Positions 9,379 to 16,938 of a stretch of 64,000 nucleotides of DNA are shown here, piece after piece. Every line of letters starts with the position of its first letter. Position 1 is the stretch's first letter. The notes below the pieces were generated by a model. That model did no database searches. It was not told the DNA's origin and saw only the letters and a list, made by a program, of their open reading frames with translations. The stretch lies in contig URGS01000005.1 in NCBI GenBank assembly GCA_900547415.1, forward strand, positions 32,047 to 96,046. Reading direction: 5' to 3'. This DNA is from an uncultured Phascolarctobacterium sp. Lineage in GTDB: Bacteria; Bacillota; Negativicutes; Acidaminococcales; Acidaminococcaceae. The translations under genes were made by a program, and so were the position numbers.

Positions 9379-9627
9379 ATGCTTAATGCAGCAAAACCGG
9401 CAATGAATTTACAAGATAGCTTTTTGAATCATGTACGCAAAGAGAATTTGAGCGTTATCATTTATTTGATGAACGGATTCCAAATTCGTGGTCTTGTACG
9501 TGGTTTTGATAATTTTACAGTTATTATTGAAAATGAAGGCAAACAGCAATTAGTCTACAAGCACGCTATTTCTACTATTTCTCCTGCTACTAACATTACT
9601 ATTATGCAGCCGGAAAGAAAGGATTAA
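9379..9627 (+). CDS. hfq: RNA chaperone Hfq
   Basis: Hfq is a hexameric Sm-like protein that helps small RNAs pair with mRNAs. 82 residues with both Sm motifs: the Sm1 part (LMNGFQIRGLVRGFDNFTV) and the Sm2 YKHAIST box. The start ATG follows GGAGGGG. It has its own promoter candidate and its own terminator, so it is probably a short independent transcript as well as the end of the miaA transcript. The miaA-hfq order is widely conserved in bacteria. The presence of Hfq means sRNA regulation is likely in this organism. Confidence 0.97.
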   Translation: MLNAAKPAMNLQDSFLNHVRKENLSVIIYLMNGFQIRGLVRGFDNFTVIIENEGKQQLVYKHAISTISPATNITIMQPERKD

Positions 9628-9640
9628 GCAGGCTTTACAG

Positions 9641-9675
9641 GAAAAACGGCGCTCAGGCGTTGTTTTTCTTTTTTA
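9641..9675 (+). terminator. Rho-independent terminator after hfq
   Basis: A 12-bp stem (GAAAAACGGCGC, 9641-9652, with GCGTTGTTTTTC, 9657-9668, two G-U pairs) with loop TCAG is followed by a run of six T. Confidence 0.8.
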
Positions 9676-9701
9676 GAGAGTAAATATAGGTGTGATGAGC
9701 G

Positions 9702-10595
9702 ATGTTTAATTATTTTGCATTATTTATGGAATATTTGACAGTTGAATTGGGCTTGTCACAAAACACTAAAATCGCTTATGAAAGAGATTTGCGTCTGCTG
9801 CAGAAATCATTAAGGCTTGCAAGTCAGGAGGAGCTGCTGCTTGTTACTCGCAAAGAGCTTTTGGGATATTTGTCCCAGCTCAAGGCAGAGGGAAAGTCAG
9901 CGTCGACCATAGCTCGCAAGCTGGCTTCCATTAAGGCCTTCTATCGTTTTCTGACAGCAGAGCGTTATATTAAGCATGACCCTGCAGAGGTTTTGGAAGC
10001 GGCCAACAAGGGCCTGCAGCTTCCTAAGGTGCTTTCGCTTACAGAGGTTGAGTCCTTGCTGGATGAGCCTAATCTAGGTACGTTAGAGGGATATAGAGAC
10101 AAAACCATGCTGGAAGTTCTTTATGCAACTGGTATGCGTGTATCTGAGCTTATTAGTATTCCTGTAGGCAATGTTGATTTAAAAATGCAATACCTGATTG
10201 CTAGAGGCAAGGGTTCAAAGGAGCGTATTATTCCTTTAGGAAGCATTGCTGTAAAATATTTGACGCGTTATTTGGAGGTTGTACGCCCGCAGCTTTTGAA
10301 AAATGACACTGATGAGGTCAAGGAGTTGTTTCTGAGTACATGGGGCAGGGCTATGACTAGACAGCGTTTTTTTGAAATTATAGAAGGGTATGGCAAACAG
10401 GCAGGCATTACGAAGAAAATTACGCCACATATGCTGCGCCATTCCTTTGCTACCCATATGCTTAATAATGGTACTGATTTACGTGTAGTGCAAGAGCTTT
10501 TGGGACACGCTGATATATCTACAACTCAAATCTATACACACATGGATATGGAAAGATTAAGGGAGGTCTATTCTAAGGCTCATCCCCGTGCATAA
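9702..10595 (+). CDS. xerD: Site-specific tyrosine recombinase XerC/XerD
   Basis: Xer recombinases resolve chromosome dimers at dif. 297 residues, the usual size. The N-terminal SAM-like core-binding domain is followed by the catalytic domain with ATGMRVSELI (Arg near residue 146), HMLRHSFATHML (His-x-x-Arg near 243-246) and LLGHADISTTQIYTH (the nucleophile Tyr near 278). A weak ribosome site precedes the ATG at 9702. No other mobile-element gene is adjacent, so this is the housekeeping recombinase, not a phage integrase. Whether it is the XerC or the XerD paralogue cannot be decided from this window; XerD is my preference. Confidence 0.85.
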   Translation: MFNYFALFMEYLTVELGLSQNTKIAYERDLRLLQKSLRLASQEELLLVTRKELLGYLSQLKAEGKSASTIARKLASIKAFYRFLTAERYIKHDPAEVLEAANKGLQLPKVLSLTEVESLLDEPNLGTLEGYRDKTMLEVLYATGMRVSELISIPVGNVDLKMQYLIARGKGSKERIIPLGSIAVKYLTRYLEVVRPQLLKNDTDEVKELFLSTWGRAMTRQRFFEIIEGYGKQAGITKKITPHMLRHSFATHMLNNGTDLRVVQELLGHADISTTQIYTHMDMERLREVYSKAHPRA

Positions 10596-10609
10596 AAAGG
10601 AGAAATTCC

Positions 10610-11878
10610 ATGGCTACAAGAAAACGAAGAAAAAAATCCTCGGGCAATTCTCATATTTTATTGGCTTTGGTTGCAATTATAGCTATTTTGTCCATAATTG
10701 GCGGCTTTTTTTACGCTCAGCACAAAAGCAAAAAAGATGTGTTTGTGCCTAAGGATGACGATAAACAGGAGACAACAGTTATTAGTCTGATGGATGAGTC
10801 AATAGAGGCACAACGTCTTGTGGATACCATCCTGCTGACTAAAAATAATTGGCAGCTTATAGAAAACAGCAGCGAAGAAAAGAAGATTGCTGTTGAAGGC
10901 TCTGCTTCTTCTGTAAAAATCAGCCAGCGTGAGCTTGCTGTTGGCGTGCCTAACACAACAAGCCTTGCAGGTGCTGCAGAATGGTTAAAGCGCAGAGTTG
11001 ATGATACAAGTCTGGTTTATATTTCCGGCGAGGAAAGCAATTATAAAAAATGGGATGGTTACAAGGTTAAGATTGGTATTGAAGCTAAAGCTGGTGACGG
11101 TACCAAAAGCTTTGTAACAGATACCATTACTTTTTTCCACAATAGTAATTTGAATAAAGAGGATAAGGATGTCAAGGACATTCCTAAAACAGATAAGCCC
11201 CAGACTAAGAAATATAGTGGCAAGCTGGCCGTAATTATTGATGATTGCGGCTATGATATGAAGAATGTTCGTGCGTTGCTGGATACTAAATTTCCCTTCA
11301 GCTATGCTATTTTGCCATTTAAGGATTTTAGCAGCGATGTTTTGGCTATGGTAAATGAACAGGGCAGGGTTCCTATGCTCCATTTACCTATGGAACCTAT
11401 GGATAAGAGCGCAATGTCTGAAGGCAAAAGTACAGTTCAGGTTTCTATGACTGCAGATCAGCAGCGTGCCTTGGTGCGCAAGGCTGTTAATAGTCTTCCG
11501 GGAATCATGGGTGTTAATAATCATCAGGGTTCTAGAGCTACCAGTGATCCTACGACAATGAAGAATGTACTGCGTGAGCTGAAAGGGAACAATCTATTTT
11601 TTGTTGACAGCAAGACTACCGGAGCCACTAAGGGCCGTGATATAGCTCGCAGCATGGGAGTTCCAACTGCTCGTAATGATATTTTTCTGGACAACAGCAC
11701 AAATCCGGAGGAAATCCGTAAGCAAATCTACAAGGCTTTTGAACTGGCTGACAAGAATGGCAGTGCTATTGCTATTTGCCATGCTCGTCCCGGTACTGCT
11801 GCCTGCTGGACAAAATACGCTGATGAGTTCAGAAAATCGGGCATCACCTTTGTATCTGTAACTGAGCTTTTATATTAA
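10610..11878 (+). CDS. Divergent polysaccharide deacetylase family protein (YibQ-like)
   Basis: 422 residues. A basic start (KRRKKS) and a hydrophobic segment at about residues 15-33 form a membrane anchor, so the rest lies outside the membrane. A low-similarity middle region is followed by the divergent polysaccharide deacetylase domain (about residues 200-420): KLAVIIDDCGYD, FSYAILPF, MLHLPMEP and NNHQGSRAT are all present and resemble the metal-binding and active-site strands of this family. The substrate is not known. The ATG at 10610 has AAGGAG upstream and follows the recombinase by 14 nt; the aminotransferase gene follows closely. Confidence 0.82.
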   Translation: MATRKRRKKSSGNSHILLALVAIIAILSIIGGFFYAQHKSKKDVFVPKDDDKQETTVISLMDESIEAQRLVDTILLTKNNWQLIENSSEEKKIAVEGSASSVKISQRELAVGVPNTTSLAGAAEWLKRRVDDTSLVYISGEESNYKKWDGYKVKIGIEAKAGDGTKSFVTDTITFFHNSNLNKEDKDVKDIPKTDKPQTKKYSGKLAVIIDDCGYDMKNVRALLDTKFPFSYAILPFKDFSSDVLAMVNEQGRVPMLHLPMEPMDKSAMSEGKSTVQVSMTADQQRALVRKAVNSLPGIMGVNNHQGSRATSDPTTMKNVLRELKGNNLFFVDSKTTGATKGRDIARSMGVPTARNDIFLDNSTNPEEIRKQIYKAFELADKNGSAIAICHARPGTAACWTKYADEFRKSGITFVSVTELLY

Positions 11879-11910
11879 TTGAGGGATAATTGGCAAAAGG
11901 GGTTAAAACG

Positions 11911-13152
11911 ATGTTTGTAGAAGAAACTATTAGCAAATATGAAAAATATATTAATCCTGCACAGGCAAAGCTGTTTCGCTTTATGGGTCTGGCAAGTGTA
12001 GAGGGTCACGCTGAGGGTTGGACTATTACCGATTCTGAAGGCAGAGAGTTTATTGACTGTCTGGGCGGATATGGTATGTTTGCTCTCGGTCACCGTCATC
12101 CTAAGGTTGTAGAAGCTGTTGAAAAGGCTCTGCATACCATGCCTATGTGTGGTAAGGTCCTCTTTAACCGTCCTATGGCAGATTTGGCGGAGGCGTTGGC
12201 TGAAATTACTCCTGGTGATTTGCAGTACAGCTTTTTTGTAAATAGTGGTACTGAGACTGTCGAGGGCTGCTTAAAGGTTGCTCGTCTGGCGACCAAAAGA
12301 AAAAAATTTGTTGCAGCCAATAATGCCTTTCATGGCAAAACTATGGGCAGCTTAACTGCTACAGGCAGAGACTTGTATCGCGAGCCCTTTAAGCCTCTTT
12401 TAGACGGCTTTACTCATGTTCCATTTGGTAATATTGCAGCAATGGAGTCTGCGGTGGACGAAGAAACTGCAGCTGTTATTTTAGAGCCGATTCAGGGCGA
12501 GGGCGGTATAATTATTCCTCCTGCAGGCTACCTGCGTCAGGTTAAGGAGCTGTGCGAAGCGAAGGGCGCTCTGTTTATTGCAGACGAGGTACAAACTGGT
12601 ATTGGCAGAACTGGTGCGTGGTTTGGCGTAAACCATGAGGACGTAAAGCCTGACCTGATGGCTTGCGCTAAGGCTCTTGGCGGCGGCGTAATGCCTATTG
12701 GTGCAATTATTGGTACTCCTAGAGCTTGGCAGGGACTGATTGAGGCTCCTTTTCTGCATACCTCTACCTTTGGCGGTAACCAATTGGCTTGTGCTGCAGG
12801 TGTAGCAGCTATTAGTGTAATTAAAGAGGAAAATCTTTTGGAGCGTGGTGCCGAAATCGGTGCATATCTTAAGGCTGGCTTGGAAAGCATTGCAGCGGAA
12901 TTCCCAAGTGTTATCAGTGAAGTACGTGGACGTGGTATGATGATTGGTATTGAGCTGACAAAAGAGGGTGCTGGCGGCATGCTTATGTCCTTAATGATTG
13001 ACAAGAGCATTATTGTGGCCTATACCTTAAACAATCCCAAGGTTATTCGTATGGAGCCGCCTCTGATTATGCCTAAAGAGGTTGTAGACTACGTACTGGA
13101 GCAATTCCGTGACGCAGTGGCTACTACTGCCAGCGTTATTGAGGATTTGTAA
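11911..13152 (+). CDS. Class III pyridoxal-phosphate aminotransferase, putrescine aminotransferase-like
   Basis: 414 residues, fold-type I class III aminotransferase. Visible motifs are FFVNSGTETVEGCLKVAR (PLP phosphate pocket), NAFHGKTMGSL, LFIADEVQTGIGRTG (Asp binding the PLP ring nitrogen) and ACAKALGGGVMPIG with the Schiff-base Lys near residue 254. The sequence is closest in my memory to putrescine-2-oxoglutarate aminotransferases (PatA/YgjG), but acetylornithine- and GABA-type enzymes share these motifs, so the substrate is uncertain. I preferred the ATG at 11911, which has AAGGGG 7-8 nt upstream, over an in-frame TTG at 11890. Confidence 0.85.
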   Translation: MFVEETISKYEKYINPAQAKLFRFMGLASVEGHAEGWTITDSEGREFIDCLGGYGMFALGHRHPKVVEAVEKALHTMPMCGKVLFNRPMADLAEALAEITPGDLQYSFFVNSGTETVEGCLKVARLATKRKKFVAANNAFHGKTMGSLTATGRDLYREPFKPLLDGFTHVPFGNIAAMESAVDEETAAVILEPIQGEGGIIIPPAGYLRQVKELCEAKGALFIADEVQTGIGRTGAWFGVNHEDVKPDLMACAKALGGGVMPIGAIIGTPRAWQGLIEAPFLHTSTFGGNQLACAAGVAAISVIKEENLLERGAEIGAYLKAGLESIAAEFPSVISEVRGRGMMIGIELTKEGAGGMLMSLMIDKSIIVAYTLNNPKVIRMEPPLIMPKEVVDYVLEQFRDAVATTASVIEDL

Positions 13153-13236
13153 AAAATTTGCTTTTTATTAATTACAGAGGTCTTAGCTTATTTATAATAT
13201 CCCTGTAAATTACTATGTTATATGAGGAGGATAACT

Positions 13237-13671
13237 ATGCCTTATGTAGAAACTAAAACCGTCATTAAGGGTGACGGTGTCCAAATTTACGATATTATTA
13301 AGGATATGGCTGCATATCCCAGCTTTATGAAGGACTTGGTTAGTGTAGAGATTTTGGAGCGCGGAGAGAATTACACTGTTTCTCATTGGGTATCCAATGT
13401 TGATGGCCGTAAAATTGTTTGGACTGAACGCGATACCTTTTATCCTGAGGAGCTTAAGATTACTTATGCGCAGACAGAGGGAGATTTGAAGAAAATGGAA
13501 GGCCAATGGGTAATTGAGCCTAAGGCAGAAGGCTGCGAGGTAACTCTGGCTGTTGATTTTGAATTCGGCATTCCCATGATTGCAGGACTCTTAAATCCTA
13601 TCTTAAAGAAAAAAGTTCGTGAAAATAGTGAAAATATGTTGACATCTATCAAGGAGCAAATTGAAAAATAG
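13237..13671 (+). CDS. SRPBCC/START-like lipid-binding family protein (COQ10/RatA-like)
   Basis: 144 residues, a single SRPBCC (Bet v 1-like) domain. The AAYPSFMKDLVSVEILERG and WVIEPKAEGCEVTLAVDFEF segments and the C-terminal long helix match polyketide-cyclase/COQ10-type proteins, which bind hydrophobic ligands. The actual ligand is unknown. The ATG at 13237 follows GGAGGATAACT; an upstream in-frame ATG at 13222 overlaps that ribosome site and is rejected. The end of this gene overlaps the -35 box of the htpX promoter. Confidence 0.78.
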   Translation: MPYVETKTVIKGDGVQIYDIIKDMAAYPSFMKDLVSVEILERGENYTVSHWVSNVDGRKIVWTERDTFYPEELKITYAQTEGDLKKMEGQWVIEPKAEGCEVTLAVDFEFGIPMIAGLLNPILKKKVRENSENMLTSIKEQIEK

Positions 13672-13689
13672 TTCCGCTCTTGTTATAAT
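13661..13689 (+). promoter_or_regulatory. Strong candidate promoter of htpX
   Basis: TTGAAA (13661-13666), 17-nt spacer, TATAAT (13684-13689), about 50 nt upstream of htpX. The -35 box lies within the last codons of the SRPBCC gene. Confidence 0.7.
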
Positions 13690-13740
13690 TGAATATGTAT
13701 CATATATTTGATTGTTTTTGACGAGGAGGAAATTTAAACA

Positions 13741-14586
13741 ATGAAAACAACTATGCTGATGGTTTCATTAACCGTCATTCTTATGCTTCTGGGTGACTAC
13801 TTCGGTGGTCTCAAGGGTATGACTGTAATGCTGTTTGTTGGTGTGGCAATGAACTTCTTTACCTACTGGAACAGTGATAAAATGGTCTTGGCACACTATG
13901 ATGCGCAGCAGGTTGATAAAAATTCTGCGCCTGGCCTATATGCCATCGTAGAAAAGCTGGCTAAAAAAGCAGGTATTCCTACTCCTGCTGTATATGTTAT
14001 CAACAGTCCTGTACCCAATGCATTTGCAACTGGTCGTAATCCTGAGCATGCAGCTGTTGCAGTAAATACTGCTTTGGCAGATATGCTGGATAAGGACGAG
14101 CTTGAAGGCGTTTTGGCTCATGAAATCAGCCACATTAAGCATCGCGATATTTTGGTAAGCACTATTGCTGCTTCTATGGCTGGTGCTATTACTACTATTG
14201 CTCAATGGGGTATGTTCTTTGGCGGCGGCAGTGATGAGGATGGCGAAAGCCGCAATCCTATTGTAAGTATTTTGATCATGCTGCTGGCTCCTATTGCTGC
14301 AGCAATTATTCAAATGGCTGTATCCCGTTCCCGTGAGTACATGGCCGACGAGTCTGGCGGTGAAATTAGTGGCAAGCCTGAAGCGCTGGCAAGTGCTTTG
14401 CTGAAAATTGAAGCTTATGCTCAACGCGGAGTTATGCCTGGCGCAACTGAGGCTACTGCTCACATGTTTATTATCAATCCGTTCTCTGGTGCTGACGTAA
14501 AACAGCTTTTCAGTACTCACCCCTCTACTGAGGAACGCGTAAAGCTGCTCCGTGAACAGGCTAAGCGAATGGGAAGACTTAAATAA
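13741..14586 (+). CDS. htpX: Membrane zinc metalloprotease HtpX
   Basis: HtpX is an M48 protease of the cytoplasmic membrane that takes part in membrane-protein quality control under stress. 281 residues. Two N-terminal hydrophobic segments (about residues 3-38) are followed by the zinc motif HEISH at residues 127-131, two further membrane segments (about 140-160 and 175-200), and the third zinc ligand region SREYMADESGG. The start is supported by GAGGAGG upstream and by its own promoter. A GC-rich hairpin (ATGCTGC 14594-14600 with GCAGCAT 14608-14614) follows the stop but has no T run. Confidence 0.94.
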   Translation: MKTTMLMVSLTVILMLLGDYFGGLKGMTVMLFVGVAMNFFTYWNSDKMVLAHYDAQQVDKNSAPGLYAIVEKLAKKAGIPTPAVYVINSPVPNAFATGRNPEHAAVAVNTALADMLDKDELEGVLAHEISHIKHRDILVSTIAASMAGAITTIAQWGMFFGGGSDEDGESRNPIVSILIMLLAPIAAAIIQMAVSRSREYMADESGGEISGKPEALASALLKIEAYAQRGVMPGATEATAHMFIINPFSGADVKQLFSTHPSTEERVKLLREQAKRMGRLK

Positions 14587-14641
14587 TCGATGAATGCTGC
14601 TTTTTAGGCAGCATCCGCTTATGTAGAAGGAGGTAATACCA

Positions 14642-15724
14642 ATGAATTCACAAGAGCAATTGCAATGGCTGCAGCGTTTTTCTGAAACCTGCGGTGTGTC
14701 CGGCTTTGAGGGCCGTATGAAAAAATTAATGCTGGAACGTCTGTCTAGCTATAAGGATGTTTCCTATGACAAGTTGGGCAGTGTTGTCTTTACTAAAAAT
14801 GCAGAGGAAGCTGACGCTCCCAAGATTATGCTGGCCAGCCATATGGACGAAATTGGCTTTATGGTAAAATACATTACTAAAGAAGGCTTTCTGCGTTTTA
14901 CTTGCCTTGGCGGCTGGTGGGAGCAGGTAATGCTCAGCCAACGCGTAATTGTTCATGGCAGCAAGGGGGACCTGGTAGGTGTAGTAGGCAGCAAACCGCC
15001 TCACATTCTTCCTCCGGAGGAACGCACTAAGGTTGTCCAAAAACGTGATATGTATATTGATATCGGTGCCGAAAGTGCAGAGCATGCTCGTGAAATGGGC
15101 GTGTTTGAAGGCTGTCCTGTAACTCCTGATGTAAAAATGGCAGTTATGGGCGATGGCAAGGTGCTGGCAGGCAAGGCTTGGGATAACCGTATTGGCTGCG
15201 CAGTAATGGCAGACGTTATGGATAATGTTTTGGCAGAGGGCAGCCCCAATACTGTTTATGGTGTTGCTACCGTACAGGAGGAGGTAGGCCTGCGTGGTGC
15301 TCAAACCAGTGCCAACCTGCTGAACCCTGATATTGCCTTTGTACTTGATACTTGTGTTGCAGGCGGTACTCCTGGTGTAGCAGACGATGTTGCTCCTGCT
15401 GTAATCGGCAAGGGCATTGCAATTACTGTATTTGACGCAAGCATGATTCCTAACACTGCGCTGCGCGATATGGCTTTTGAAACTGCTAAAAAGCTTGGCA
15501 TTCCTACCCAAATCAGCATTTCTGAAGGTGGCGGTACTGACGGCGGACGTATTCATCTGTCCGGCAGCGGCGTTCTGACACTAACCTTTAGCGTTCCTAC
15601 ACGCTATATCCATAGCCATCAGTCCGTAATTCATATGGACGACTACCTGAGTGCTGTTAAGCTGATTACCGCAATGGTTAAGAAGCTTGATAAGGCTAAA
15701 TATCAGGAGCTGTTGGCAAAATAA
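14642..15724 (+). CDS. M42 family metallopeptidase (glutamyl aminopeptidase/endoglucanase-type)
   Basis: 360 residues, matching M42 dinuclear-metal aminopeptidases that form large tetrahedral particles and trim peptides in the cytoplasm. Metal-binding and catalytic segments are visible: LASHMDEIGFMV, GKAWDNRIGC, VQEEVGLRGA (catalytic Glu pair) and ISEGGGTDGG. The start has AAGGAGG 9 nt upstream. It follows htpX by 55 nt. Substrate specificity within the family cannot be read from sequence. Confidence 0.92.
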   Translation: MNSQEQLQWLQRFSETCGVSGFEGRMKKLMLERLSSYKDVSYDKLGSVVFTKNAEEADAPKIMLASHMDEIGFMVKYITKEGFLRFTCLGGWWEQVMLSQRVIVHGSKGDLVGVVGSKPPHILPPEERTKVVQKRDMYIDIGAESAEHAREMGVFEGCPVTPDVKMAVMGDGKVLAGKAWDNRIGCAVMADVMDNVLAEGSPNTVYGVATVQEEVGLRGAQTSANLLNPDIAFVLDTCVAGGTPGVADDVAPAVIGKGIAITVFDASMIPNTALRDMAFETAKKLGIPTQISISEGGGTDGGRIHLSGSGVLTLTFSVPTRYIHSHQSVIHMDDYLSAVKLITAMVKKLDKAKYQELLAK

Positions 15725-15746
15725 GCCGTCATCAGGTGTATCAAAC

Positions 15747-15807
15747 TTGACACCTTTGTCCGACTGTGGGATAATAACTTGACTAATATCGTTTGACGAT
15801 TTAGTAT
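15747..15807 (+). promoter_or_regulatory. Two tandem sigma-A promoters of ndk
   Basis: P1: TTGACA (15747-15752), 17-nt spacer, GATAAT (15770-15775). P2: TTGACT (15779-15784), 17-nt spacer, TAGTAT (15802-15807). Both have ideal spacing and point to ndk, in keeping with the gene's high-expression codon use. Confidence 0.7.
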
Positions 15808-15841
15808 ATATTAAGAATAAATATTAAGGAGAGATTTACAA

Positions 15842-16261
15842 ATGGCTATTGAACAAACTCTGGTACTGGTAAAACCCGACGGCGTTGCTAAAAACCTGAT
15901 TGGTGACATCATCGCTCGTTTCGAACACAAAGGTCTGAAAGTTGCTGCTCTGAAACTGGTTAAAGTTTCTGAAGCACAAGCTAAATTCCACTATGCTGAG
16001 CATGAAGGCAAACCCTTCTTCGGCGAACTGGTTGACTTCATCATCGGCGCTCCTCTGGTTTGCGCAGTAATCCGTGGTGAAAATGCTATTAAAGCTGTTC
16101 GTCAACTGAACGGCGCTACCAACCCGCTGGAAGCTGTTCCTGGCTCCATCCGTGGTGACTTCGCTCTGACCATCGGCGAAAACATCGTTCATGGTTCCGA
16201 CAGCCCGGAAGCTGCTGAGCGCGAAATCAACAACTTCTTCTCCGCTGAAGAAATCTACTAA
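15842..16261 (+). CDS. ndk: Nucleoside diphosphate kinase
   Basis: Ndk balances nucleoside triphosphates by moving the gamma phosphate through a phospho-histidine. 139 residues, the standard size, with the active-site His117 in IVHGSDS and the N-terminal TLVLVKPDGV strand. Codon use is strongly biased (many CTG, GTT, AAA, GGC, few rare codons), unlike its neighbours, which fits high expression. AAGGAGAG lies upstream of the ATG. Confidence 0.97.
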   Translation: MAIEQTLVLVKPDGVAKNLIGDIIARFEHKGLKVAALKLVKVSEAQAKFHYAEHEGKPFFGELVDFIIGAPLVCAVIRGENAIKAVRQLNGATNPLEAVPGSIRGDFALTIGENIVHGSDSPEAAEREINNFFSAEEIY

Positions 16262-16275
16262 TTCAAACTGTTCTG

Positions 16276-16306
16276 AGCCCCCTTTGCTTTTTAGCAGGGG
16301 GGCTTA
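16276..16306 (+). terminator. GC-rich hairpin after ndk
   Basis: AGCCCCC (16276-16282) pairs with GGGGGCT (16298-16304). There is no clear T run after the stem, so it may act as an mRNA 3' end or a partial terminator only. Confidence 0.45.
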
Positions 16307-16360
16307 GCTATAGCAACTGCTAAAATACACTCTCACTTATACGGAAAGGATGGTGCAGAT

Positions 16361-16876
16361 ATGAAGAAAGCTGCAGTATACACCAGAACTGGTGACAAAG
16401 GTACTACCGGTCTCTATACCGGTGAGCGCGTAGCAAAACAAAGCCTGCGTGTTGAAGCGTACGGCACTATTGATGAAATTACCTCCGCATTAGGCTTGGC
16501 ACGTTGCCAGGTTAAACGTGAGGATGTTAAAGAAACAATTTATGGCGTGCAAAAGCTGCTGATGTCCCTTATGGCAGACGTTGCTAGCTTAAACCTGCCC
16601 GAGCCTTATATTAAGGAAGAGCATGTAAAAATGTTTGAAGAAACTATCGACAGATATGATGCTATGCTTCAGCCTTTGAAGCAATTCCTCATCCCTGGCG
16701 ATAATGTTGGTTCTGCAGCATTGGATATTGCCCGCACTACTACTCGTCGTGCAGAGCGCTGCCTGCTGCGTTTGGCAGAAACTGAGCCCGTTAACAACAA
16801 CGTGCTGATTTGCCTGAACCGTTTGTCTGACCTGTGCTTCATTCTGTCCCGTGTGGAAAACGAAGTAAAGGAATAA
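16361..16876 (+). CDS. Cob(I)yrinic acid a,c-diamide adenosyltransferase, PduO type
   Basis: This enzyme moves the adenosyl group of ATP to cob(I)alamin, giving coenzyme B12. 171 residues, a four-to-five helix bundle as in PduO/MMAB proteins. The N-terminal YTRTGDKGTTGLYTGERV is the ATP-binding loop, and RTTTRRAERCLLRL plus the C-terminal NRLSDLCFILSR complete the site. It lies downstream of ndk with 99 nt between them and no cobalamin riboswitch. A strong terminator follows, and directly behind that sits the group II intron. Confidence 0.93.
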   Translation: MKKAAVYTRTGDKGTTGLYTGERVAKQSLRVEAYGTIDEITSALGLARCQVKREDVKETIYGVQKLLMSLMADVASLNLPEPYIKEEHVKMFEETIDRYDAMLQPLKQFLIPGDNVGSAALDIARTTTRRAERCLLRLAETEPVNNNVLICLNRLSDLCFILSRVENEVKE

Positions 16877-16896
16877 GATACTAAAATTAAAAGCTT

Positions 16897-16935
16897 ACGC
16901 CCGTTCCCATCTGAATGGTGGGGGCGGGCGTTTTT
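16897..16935 (+). terminator. Terminator of the adenosyltransferase gene and intron insertion target
   Basis: A 15-bp stem (16897-16911 with 17 to 31 of 169xx, arms starting ACGCCCGTTCCC and ending GGGGGCGGGCGT) encloses a TGAAT loop and is followed by TTTTT. A second terminator with nearly the same stem lies at 22156-22197, on the other side of the accessory island. Confidence 0.85.
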
Positions 16936-16938
16936 GTG

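Noticed and set aside
14726..15556. 276-residue open frame opposite the M42 peptidase gene
   Set aside because: Shadow frame without ribosome site or domain.
16262..16360. Cobalamin riboswitch upstream of the adenosyltransferase gene
   Set aside because: The 99-nt gap is too short and lacks the B12 box; it holds only the ndk hairpin and a ribosome site.
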